Assembly (NCBI GenBank): GCA_963969395.1
Contig: OZ017795.1
Location: 42,451,063 to 42,515,062, forward strand
Source of the DNA: Pseudoscleropodium purum
Taxonomy: Eukaryota > Streptophyta > Bryopsida > Hypnales > Brachytheciaceae
DNA length: 64,000 bases
Reading direction: 5' to 3'
In this document: positions 1-9,793 of the stretch, in pieces
How positions within the stretch are numbered: the first letter of the stretch is position 1
Layout of the letters: each line of letters begins with the position of its first letter
Translations under genes and position numbers: made by a program
The notes under the pieces: model-generated
What the model was told of the DNA's origin: nothing
Seen by the model: the letters and a program-made list of their open reading frames with translations, nothing else
Database searches by the model: none

Positions 1-455
1 AGCATGAGAAGAATTGGTGGGGGGAATACAAGAACAAAACAAAACAAGGCGCCAACTCTACCGGAAAGAGGGACCGACAAGCTGGCAGCCCATTGCCAGA
101 AAGATAACGAAGCGAACTGACCTCGATTGGGGATCAAATTCGACGAAACTTGGCTCCACGGGAGCAGTGCAGTGGCAAGCAGGCAATGTCAGCGAGTGAG
201 CGGAACCCGCAGTCCGGGAAGGCGGAATTGCGCCGCGGAGAGGATTAAATCACACTGCAGTCCAAGGGCAAGACGAAGACTGAAGTGTGTATCAGCTCCC
301 GTCTCTAGACAGAGCTATCCACGCCAGAGGATCGGTTCGCGTGATTGAGAACGCGTTCCCTTTCTCGATTCTCAGCCACGCACGTTGCATGGAAGGAAAC
401 CTCCGCCACTGACATAAATAAAGTCACATAAGGGAGCCGACCCTTTTCTAACAAC
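1..455. other. GC-richer left margin, no gene assigned
   Basis: This stretch is visibly richer in G and C than the AT-rich DNA that starts near 460. That resembles the promoter or 5' UTR margins of the real genes elsewhere in the window. The short open frames here (61 and 73 codons) have no recognisable domain and overlap each other. A gene lying mostly to the left, in either direction, would explain the composition, but no exon can be supported. Confidence 0.3.
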
Positions 456-1092
456 CTAACCCCTAAATGCCCAAGGCCAGTTTTGAGCCTCTAGAAATTT
501 GCTCTAAATTGAACAAAAAACTAACATTTTGATAAGTTGTGTCAATTTTTTTTAAATTGAAACCATACAAATTCAAACTAGACATGTTAGAAATCACATA
601 GGAGAAAAAACACAACAATATCACTTATAAGTTCGAAGATTGTAATGAAGGTGACAAAACTATGAAAAATTTTCAATTCACTTTTCACAAGTCAAACCTA
701 TAAAGTTGATGACCAAAACAATATGAGGTTTATTAAGGGCCTAACATAAATAACCCCAATCAATTTATGGCTTCTCAAAATCTACTTTACAATTTTTTTA
801 AATGAGTTTTGAATGTGATTTTTTCTTCAAGTCCTAGTGTATTTGAGGCTCATTTACAAGAGCTCTTAACACTATGGAAAGTCAAGATTGCAATGAGTAC
901 CTTTGTATAAAATCTTGAATAGAAAAATCACTATCATTTATTTTCAAGATTGGATTTTTGATGCTAAAACTAGACTTCAAGAAGAATCTTTCAAAAATAT
1001 AAATTACTAAAAATATAAATTTGGTTAGGTTTTAAGTAACTTCAAAATATTGTCGACACCATATTTTCGTGCTTTGGGCATTTAGGGATTAA
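456..1092. mobile_element. TTAA-bounded MITE-like repeat, about 640 bp
   Basis: The left end reads CTAA then CCCCTAAATGCCCAA. The right end, read on the minus strand, is TTAA then TCCCTAAATGCCCAA, giving a terminal inverted repeat of about 15 bases. The interior is AT-rich and non-coding. Bases 745-1092 recur in inverted orientation at 1915-2258, so this is a repeated unit rather than chance symmetry. The terminus with its CAAGGCC extension recurs on the minus strand at 38216. TTAA next to CCCT-type ends recalls piggyBac-like elements, but no transposase is present and this class assignment is inference. Confidence 0.55.
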
Positions 1093-1914
1093 GCAATTAC
1101 ACATATTTGGAATGCATGTTTTGAAAATGCGGAATTTTTCCCATGTACAAAAATAAAGTTTAGAAGGATTGCATATTTTTCCAGAATTTTATTATACAAA
1201 ATGTAATTATTATAAAAAAAATTTAGTGAAAGATTTTCTCTGACTTATAATGGTGATATAGCCCTTTCTATGGTAGAACCATCCATTTCCAACTAGGGAT
1301 CTATATCCAACCTATAGAATGTAACTATTTCCAATCAAAAACAAATTTTCAACCAAAGTTTTAAATGAGTTTTTTCTCTTTTTTAAAATTGGAACTAACT
1401 GACTAATTAAATCATGATACATGTTCCAAAGTGATGAGCGGGAAAGTAGTTCTGGAATGATCTAAATTAGAAGACTCTATATATTGGGTATAGGTTTAGA
1501 CCAATTGTCAACTTTCAAAATTGAAAATAATTTCAATTCAAAGTAGAAAATTACCAAAAAAAAATACAATCCCTATGATTTCTATTTTTTGACATGGTAG
1601 AAAATTTGCATTGCTTGATATTGCTCCAAAACATATGTGGAATCACTAAAATGATGAACTATGGATAGTTCTACCATATTTGTAGTCATAAGCTAATTGC
1701 AAAACAATCTAGGGCTAATTGCAATATTGAGAGCCTTGCAACCAATCATAATAAATCCCAACTACTTCAGAAGTTGTACTACAAGTTTATGAAAATATAG
1801 TAGCCTATAGATTAGAAATGGGGGAATGATGAAAAATGGATTGACTCCTATAAGCTGAACACCTCTAAGTCTTTGAGACAATTGGGATAGATGTCACCAC
1901 CAAGACAAGGTATA
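1093..1914. other. AT-rich intergenic spacer
   Basis: No open frame of interest and no recognisable RNA gene was seen. This segment is the loop between the inverted repeat arms 745-1092 and 1915-2258. Confidence 0.6.
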
Positions 1915-2258
1915 TTAATCTATAAATGCTTGAGGTACCAAATTTTGAAATTGACAATACTTTGAAGTTAAATGAAACCTTAAAAAGTTACTATTTTGAA
2001 TAATTTATAATTTTGAAACTTTCTTTTTGAAGTCTAATTTTAGCATTCAAAATCTAATTTTAAAAATGAATGATTGTGATTTTTCTATTTAAGATTTTGT
2101 GCAAGGGTGTCCATTACAATCTTGGCTTTCTATAGTATTGAGAGCTCTTGGAAATAAGCCTCTAATACACTAGATATTGGTGAAAAAATCACATTAGAAA
2201 TTCAATTAAAAAAAATTATAGAAGAAATTTTGAGAAGCCATAAATTGATCAAGGTTAT
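1915..2258 (-). repeat. Inverted partial copy of the 456-1092 element
   Basis: Read on the minus strand, this segment follows 745-1092 closely over about 320 bases. Shared landmarks include TCAATTTATGGCTTCTCAAA, AAGAGCTCT and ATAGAAAAATCAC, in the same order and spacing. The outer end matches as well: TTAATCTATAAATGC here against TTAATCCCTAAATGC at 1092. Similarity stops beyond 2258, so the copy is truncated relative to the 456 end. The pair forms a long inverted repeat with a loop of about 820 bases. Confidence 0.7.
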
Positions 2259-3596
2259 GTTCATGTTCTTTCCTCATTGCTCAATGTCCATGTCTGCATT
2301 GCCAGAAATGAGATCTGATGGAAAGGACCATGATGTGAGATGAAATTAATTCCATGAACTCTCATATGAATTAGGCAAATGGAGTGGTTGAATTGGAAAA
2401 GAAATGACCTGAAAAAGGTGGTCCTTGTGGGAAGTGATGGGTGGCGAAAGTCCATGTGAAGAAGAGCTGATCAAGTAATTTTGAAGTGGCTACAAAACAA
2501 AGAGGTAGTATGCCATTGTAAGGGGCAAGAATCTAGCAAGAATTGATTAAAAGAATGGTGGCAAAGGAACTGAAATTTGAATGAGAAATTTGAATTGGAA
2601 AGGAGTAAGTGAACCTTCAGTCATAATTCCGTAAGTGTTGGCGCAAAGTCCACCCGACGGAGTATAAGCCCCCCTTTTGTGTCCAGAAAAACAAAACGAC
2701 AAGCCAAGAGGTTCTTGGAGTAGGATGAGATGGTGCATGGGAGTGTGCAAGCCAATTATGAGAGTTGGGGCGGAAATATTGGTGGAGTAGAGGTGGCTAA
2801 GGCATACTACTGTTGGAAAGCAGTTTTTGAGATGTTCCATTTAAGAAGACAATGCAGCAATTGTGGCGGAGTAATAAGCCTAAGGCTAATTGTAGGTAAC
2901 ACATGACTAGGCAAACAACGAGCGTGCAAAATTTTGGATGCTCCCATTTTGTATGTCAATGGGAATCGAATTTCAAATTTATATAATGGTAAGCGTTTTC
3001 ACAGAAGAGGAGCCAAAAATTTGTAAGATTATTGTACTCCATTGTATAGTGATCAAGCACAAAATAGGTGGTCATTATTCTAACATGCACCCTTGGAGAA
3101 AAATTGAGGACTTAAGGAGGACAAGCAAAGGTGGTGGTTCATCCTTGCCTAGTAGCACATGGAGGCTCCAACATTCTTCTAGACCTGCCTTCCCAAATTC
3201 ATTGTTTGGCAATTGTATTGATTTTGTTGGGGTCAATAAAGTCACACTAATTTTTAGCATCCAATTATTGCTAGTTGAAATATTTGGCCAATACTACTCA
3301 ATGGTTACAAATGAGGTTGGAAAAGGAGTGGCTAATACGGAATTATTTTCACATAATTACTTTATATTCTCTTAACCCCTAACTTCCTAAGTGACCATAC
3401 ATGGTTGGTCCAATTTTCAAGCTCAATTTGGTGTGGGCAATTAAATTATTTTGACTATTTAAAAAAAATTTACAAGCAATATTAAAAGATAACTATTGGA
3501 AGCTTTTATATTGCATTGAAAAAGGTAAATATTTGAATTCTGAGAGGTCCTCAAAAACATATATGTATCATTAGTAAAAGAATAAAGCTTGCAAAT
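2259..3596. other. Intergenic DNA without a supported gene
   Basis: Two open frames stand out by length, 97 codons on the minus strand at 2547-2840 and 145 codons on the plus strand at 2938-3375. Neither shows a domain, coding-like composition or splice context, and both could be decayed transposon sequence. A repeat-family terminus (TTAA then CCCCTAAC) sits at 3372. Confidence 0.4.
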
Positions 3597-4086
3597 CCTT
3601 CTATTAAGTTAGGCTATTTGTTTGTTTGTTTGTCACGTTGAGATCTCTTGAACTCTACGTCTCCTATTTGTGTGTTTGGTATTGTCAAAAAGCCTTCAAC
3701 AATGAGAGGAGCATGGGCTTGGTTTCGTGGCATTCCAACCTACGATATGAAAGTAATTGAATTTTGAAGTTTTTAGGACTTAAAAAAATGAGAAAATTAT
3801 TTTTTCTTTTGTTTTAATCGTGGCAACAAGATAGGGCATACTAGTCCTTCTATTAAGTTAGGTTGTTTGTTTGTCACATTGAGATCTCTCGGATTGTACA
3901 TCTTCTATTTGTGTGTTTGGTATCGTTGAAAAGCCCTCAATGAGGAGGGGTGCACAGGCTTGGTTTTGTAGCATTTCAACCTACAACATGAAAGTTACTG
4001 ATTTTTGAAGTTCCTAAGAATTAAAAAAATTAAAAAATTATTTTTTCTTTTGTTTTGACTGTGGCAATGGCATGGGATATACTAGT
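3597..4086 (+). repeat. Tandem pair of a dispersed ~245-bp repeat
   Basis: Two head-to-tail copies lie at 3597-3845 and 3846-4086. Each opens with CCTTCTATTAAGTTAGG, carries TTTGTTTG, continues through TTGAGATCTCT and TGTGTGTTTGGTAT, and closes with ATACTAGT. Copy 1 has one more TTTG unit than copy 2. A third diverged copy lies on the minus strand at about 37904-38130. The repeat has no open frame and no convincing Pol III boxes, so its class is unknown. Confidence 0.8.
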
Positions 4087-5390
4087 TTTACTTAACTTCC
4101 TAACTTTAACCAAAACTTGCCAATTTCACTTGATTTGAGACCTAAGAAATTGTACTTTTTCATTTTCATTTGAAAATGGTCCTAATGGAAAGAATTAAGT
4201 CTTATCATGATTTTCACAATTAAAAATTTAAACATGCAAGTGTTGATGTAGAATTATTTGTAATTTTCAAGCCCCTCAAAAGGGCTATCAACACTATTGC
4301 AAACCTTTAGTAGATTTACCTCTATCAACACTGCATCATGTGCCCTCAAATCAATGGAAAATGAAACATCTACAATTCTCTATACAATATAAGAAGAAAG
4401 AAAAATTGTATAGGTGCACAAAATTATAGCTCGTCCAGAATAAAGCTTGTATTTCAATTTTCAAACCTCATATTTCCATGTTAATCCCAATAGACTGATA
4501 ACTTGAATGGCAACTTCTATGAATCCAAAGCCTGCCTATGTCTCTGTCAATACCATTTGCACTATCTGCAGCTATGTATTTCAACATTTCTCTTACAATC
4601 ATATGCAGTCCATCATACACTACTGTAGCTTTCCACAATATTTCCTCCCAATTTCAACGGTGGATCATGCCTGAAAGTTAGCTAAGCACATGAACATCGG
4701 TTCTGTACGGTTACATTCTTCGCTACCGCTCAGAGAACCTTCACAATCCCGCGATATTCCAAAGATTCTTGCAATATTCTCTACCCTGCTTAACAGTCTA
4801 GGGCTTAAAGGGTTAAGCTTTAGCCATTTCTTGCAGCCAGCCACGTTGCGGAACCCCTATAAGCCGTCCAGTGCAGTAGCAGCAGTATCTAATTCATCAA
4901 CCCCTTATCTCATATATAAACAGAACGAACAAGCTAAACAAATGCTCATAAGATCCACATACAAGTACTGAATGTCAAAGTTCACACCAAAAAATCAGTG
5001 AAAAGCGCTCTAAGTTGCGAACTGAAGTATTGAATAAACAAGAAATGAGTACTTTGCTAATTAAGTACAGCAGGAATTTTCAAATTTCAGCACAAATCGT
5101 GAAACACGAAACCCCACGTTGCCGCAAAACGTCAAATATTGCAAGAACAAAACTGATCACAAATTAAGCAGTAATACAGATGGATAAGTTCGAGATGTAT
5201 GTCATATTAGATTACAACTTCCAACTCGAATGAATTATACTATGTACCAATCATGTAAACGATAAACAATAGTGTAGCAGAAATCTCACCTAGGGAGATG
5301 GATATCCACAGTCATGCCATGCAAGGGTTAACATCTGAAAAGTTACTTCATTCTAAGCAAGAGATCATTCGAAGTTAATTGGAATAGAAT
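4087..5390. other. Intergenic DNA and 3' flank of the coiled-coil gene
   Basis: This is AT-rich spacer that includes the likely 3' UTR of the minus-strand gene ending at 5391. The 93-codon frame at 4690-4971 shows no family features. Confidence 0.5.
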
Positions 5391-6454
5391 TCACGACCCT
5401 TTGGATAACTTGGCTTCCGCTGCAGCCACCTTGTCATCTGCCTCTCTCACTGCACTTTTTAAATGGAGCACCTGGTACTGCAGCTTGTTGTTCTCGTCAA
5501 CGAGCTTCTTCTTCCCGGCATCCTGCTCAGCTTTCGCTGCAACTAACTTCTTCCGCAGCTCGGTGAGAAGTTGTACAAGGTCTCCTTGTCCAGATGAACC
5601 TGTAGTTGGAAAATCTCCATCAATAAGAAAAGTATGAAGAGAATCAATGGCCAACAACCACCATTATCAGGCACCGAATTGTCAAACACCAATTTTCTCA
5701 TGTAAAGTCCAAATCCATTCATTCAAGTTTTGGACGAAAGCCATTCATTCAAGTAATATCATACGTAGTTTTAAAAATGTTGGGACCCAAAGGGGTAACG
5801 ATTTTTTCATAAAATCCTTACAATGTTTATACGCTCAGAAAACATATAATCCCACGTAGTAAAAATGAAAACTAATACAAAATTTCAAAAGACTGGGCTG
5901 GACTTTCATGGCATAAAGTACCAATGAAACACATACCTTGGCGATTTTGAGACAGGGACTCCAGTTTTGCTAGCCGCTCCTGCAGAAAAAAATGAGCATA
6001 GATAAGCTACACCCTCTCCAACCACAAAACGAATCCATTATGTGCAACTCATCCAAAAGCCCCCTCGAAATAGACTTTTCCAGAGAAACGCACAATGCAA
6101 GCTGAGCCAAATGCATTTCCAAAATTTCCTGAAGTGAATACGCCGCACACAAAAATTGGATCATACAAACAAAAACTTGATTAGGAAAGTATAGAAGAAT
6201 AAATGTGAACTCCTTGGCGGGAGTTTGCTCTTCCAACTCTCGATCTCTCGATCTTTCTCCGTGTGAGGAACGATCTTTCCAACACAGTTCCTTAACCGAT
6301 TCGACGCTAGAAATATCATTCAGTTACTTTTGGAGAAACTTCATATGTTTATTATACTCAGAAGGAACGAAAGAAGTAGAGGAATCACCTCAGCAAGTTG
6401 AGCACGTTCTTCAAAAGGTTGCAGAAGATTTGCAATATCCTTGCTGCCACCCAT
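5391..6454 (-). CDS. Small coiled-coil protein, 105 aa, unknown function
   Basis: Three coding exons join in frame on the minus strand: 6389-6454, 5937-5979 and 5391-5599. Donors read GTGATT and GTATGT, acceptors CTGCAG and CTACAG, and the total of 318 bases ends in TGA. The ATG at 6454 opens exon 1 and gives MGGSKDIANLLQPFEERAQL. A short Ser/Gly-rich stretch (residues about 37-41) follows the leading helix. From about residue 43 to the end the chain is rich in Lys, Glu, Ala and Leu with heptad-like Leu and Val spacing, indicating a long alpha-helical coiled coil. There is no signal peptide, membrane segment or catalytic motif. I do not recognise the family. The clean splice sites and frame closure argue that the gene is real. 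A scaffold or complex-subunit role would be typical for such a protein but is only inference. Confidence 0.75.
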
Positions 6455-6591
6455 TTCCTCACTCCGCGACTCACCCCTTCCAGATAAGAATTCAAAGAAC
6501 TGATGGAAGGCAGCCGCTCGCTACGGTAGGGTTGGTCGAAGGAAGTCCGCTGGGAATGTCGAGGTCTGAAACGAACGAGAAGGGGAGCCCA

Positions 6592-6615
6592 AAACCCTGA
6601 ACCCTAAACCCTAAC
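6592..6615. promoter_or_regulatory. Telomere-like repeats (telo-box) in promoter
   Basis: About three plant telomere-type units (AACCCTG, AACCCTA, AACCCTA) sit about 140 bases upstream of the ATG at 6454. AAACCCTAA telo-boxes are known plant promoter elements, frequent in ribosomal-protein and growth-linked genes. They may alternatively be a short interstitial telomere insertion. Confidence 0.55.
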
Positions 6616-6844
6616 TGTGGACAAATAAGTGAAGACATTCATCTCCTCGCGTCGGTGCTCGCCTGAGTATCTCCCGAGCAGGCACTGTATCTTGTTCACA
6701 GAATAGTGCTGGTCCGGGTGCCACAAGGGTTTCTAAAATGTAGAACCATTCAAGATTTCAAGTAGCAAAGGGAATCTGGAATCTGGAAGTTTCCAAAGTA
6801 CGTCCGCTGTTTCTGAAGAATATCAATGTTTCCTTGGTGTTTTA

Positions 6845-6914
6845 CTCCCTCTATTTCAAAATAAATCCCTGGTACCCCACAACATATCATAGATTTATTT
6901 TGAAATAGAGGGAG
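6845..6914. mobile_element. 70-bp Stowaway-like MITE, near-perfect hairpin
   Basis: Two 22-base arms, 6845-6866 and 6893-6914, are exact reverse complements around a 26-base loop. The arm begins CTCCCTCTATTTCAAAATAA, very close to the Stowaway terminal repeat CTCCCTCCGTTCCAAAATAA known from grasses. The left flank is TA, the Tc1/mariner target. The right flank is AA, so the duplication is imperfect. The element is essentially only its two ends. Confidence 0.75.
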
Positions 6915-9793
6915 AACGCAAAAAATAGTGGTGGTATTTATAAAATTCAATTTGTTGTACCAAGTCCATTACTGGTAGATATGCATGGATATGACACTTA
7001 CGTTGCACCATAGTGGATGGAGCCAAGAATGCAATCAACAGTATGACAAGTGAACTAAGATAAACTTGCCTATGGCAAGCACCTAGAGAACATCCCATTA
7101 GAGTCTTATATCAACCTAAAATAGCCTTTTTCTAAGAAATGGGATTAGGACTAGATTAGGTTGATTTGTGGTCCATAATCAAAGCCTTGGGAGATGGTCA
7201 TGGAGTTATTAGTCGTTGTTATAGGACACTTACATCTTTCTTGTGTAAACTCATTGTAAAAAGTGGTTTTTTTATTCCTTAGTGTCATATCCATGTTAGG
7301 AAATTTTGTAGCCATGTTTAAAAAAACTGTGACTGCTTTAGGTGGTAAGATGACCATTTATAGAAAAACACTTTTTTGACTAATTTGGGATAGTCTACAA
7401 ACTCTTTAGAGCCAATTGGACAACACACTTCAAAAATTCATAACAAATTCATATTTTGTCTAAAATATAAAATTCCAATTGCTTCCTTCATTTTTCACAT
7501 TTGTCTTTGTATGGAATATTTTTGAATTTTTTTGCTACACGACAAATTGTTCATTCTGCCTATTATAGGGTGAAGATTTACAATACTCCTAGATGAGTTC
7601 AATCCATTATTGTTCAAAGTACTATAGAAGATATTTCTTCAAAGAATTCATAGATCATGATTCATTTTATTTTGAAAAGGATTGTTATAACATTTCACAA
7701 GAATATGCTTCAAACTGACATTTTTTGGTACACTAAGAAAAAATGAAATGGAATCATATAAAATTGTACTATGTATTGTACTCTTGTAGAAATGCATTCC
7801 ATTTTTTTTTCAAATTTTTAATTGTGTAGATTGTGTAATCTTAGCAGTCAAAACAAAGGAACAAATTCTTTTAACTCTTTCTATCAAAAACTTATTATTG
7901 CTTCCAACTTGAAATGACAAACAATATATTGAGGAAATATAGCTTTTATTTCAATCAATGCCCAAGAACAAAAGTACTGCCACAATAAGTCCAAATTTTA
8001 AATCACTGACAAGACAAAAAAATCCACCAAAACTTAGAATGATAATTTATTTATCTTTGGTTATAGATTGTGATTTCTTCTTTATGGAAAGCTTTGATTT
8101 ATTCTATTTTGATAAGTAATGTGAAAGTTATGGAGCTTCTTGTTTTGCAAGCAATCGTAAATTTTTTTTTGAAAAAATGGATTGGATTTGTTTTTTATCA
8201 CAATTTTCACAATTTAAAAAAAAATCCACAAAGAATTGTATGATTTTTTGAATAATCAATCTCATTTTCAAAATTAGTATATCTCAAAATACTACAAATA
8301 AATAAGATTTAAATGGTAGCAAATTACAATTCTATACTAAACTTCATATGATTTCAACCATTTTTGTACTAGTGCTAACATATCTAATGATGAAAGTGGT
8401 ATGAAATTCCAATTTTGTCCTTTAGAGGTTAATATATCTAATTGGTATTCACGACCTCAATTTGAAGATGTTGGTCAAATCTAAGATTAATTTGTACATT
8501 ATTATTGTTTCAATCAATCCTTATGAGAGTTGACATCTATTATTTGGACAAATAATAAACATTTTCAAGAGTATACGGCTAAAACTATTCAAACAAATGA
8601 AAACAATCTTTATTTATTCTTAAACAATAATTTTTGTTTATAAAGTCAATTAAGTTAATGTGCCACATTTCCAACACCCAAAAAAGTCACATGTATATAC
8701 ATAAAGATTTGAAATCAACAATGAAGCTCTCTACCATCTCACCACTAAGTATCATGACACCGCACCTCACTTCACCTTATCACATATTTTATGTTCTTTG
8801 TAGCTCCTCAAGAATGTTATTCATCAATGAACTTAATTCATGGAACCCTAAGATATACAAAGTACAAAATATTCACAAACTTGGATGGATTGGAAGCAAG
8901 GTAACTACACCTAAATGTGACCTATTTGCAAACCCATCCCCATTTTGCCTCAAATATAAACCCTCTAAACATTCTTTATCCAATAGAGTCACTTTAAGGT
9001 ACACCTATTATCAATATTTTGAAAACTCATACACTGTAAAAAGAAAATGCAATCTAAGAAAACGTGAAAAAAGTTTGTAAATACTGACAAGATCCAACAA
9101 TAAGTTTTTCAATTCAATGATAGGAACCACAAGCAATCCCTTAATCGGAGGATTTACGGTGCTGTTAGTTAACATAGCGTCACATACGGCTATTCGCCAA
9201 CAACTGACTAGAGTTTAGACCAATATTGTATTCTAAGCCATTCTATCTACTGCACAGTATCCACTTTAGCAACCATGCACGAAGGCAACAGAACTGAAAT
9301 AAGTGAATGTCTCTCGTGGGGAGTATGTACAGTACAAAGACCGTCCAAAATAAAATGGAATCACAGCTAGTCTCAGTAGATTCGTCCTCCTTTGGTACTA
9401 CATGTACTAACTCTAAGAAGTCCCAGGCTTCCTGACTCTTGTTTTCCTCTTCAACATCTGTACTTGTTGGTAGTGGAATACAGATAGGACCCTGGTTTTG
9501 CCCAATACGCCTTCGACCAGGGCATTTTTTGTGTGTCGCCAAATTCTTTCAACTCCCAGTAAAAGAGGTTTCTCCTAAATTTTGAGGAATCGGAATTTAG
9601 GCAACTACTGCTATGCTACTACTGTGTCACCCGCGAGAGAAGCCCAAGTTCCGACTCCCTACAACTACAACTGCTAGTGTCTCAGTGCTCCTACAGCTCT
9701 TTAGCAAAAATTAACCATTACAACATGCACATGAAAGAAAATTACCAGAAAACCATCGGTACAGTATTGGCATTGGCCATATGTTGCAGGTTG
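6915..9793. other. AT-rich intergenic DNA with SGF29 3' flank
   Basis: No gene was found. The longest frame (148 codons, plus strand, 8634-9080) lacks any domain and reads like translated AT-rich spacer. The last few hundred bases before 9794 are less AT-rich and probably hold the 3' UTR of the minus-strand SGF29 gene. Confidence 0.5.

Noticed and set aside
2938..3375. 145-codon plus-strand frame
   Set aside because: It has no domain, AT-driven composition and repeats on both sides; not supported as a gene.
6592..6615. True chromosome end
   Set aside because: There are only about three telomere-type units, in a promoter, with genes on both sides.
8634..9080. 148-codon plus-strand frame
   Set aside because: Its composition matches the surrounding AT-rich spacer and no motif or splice context is present.
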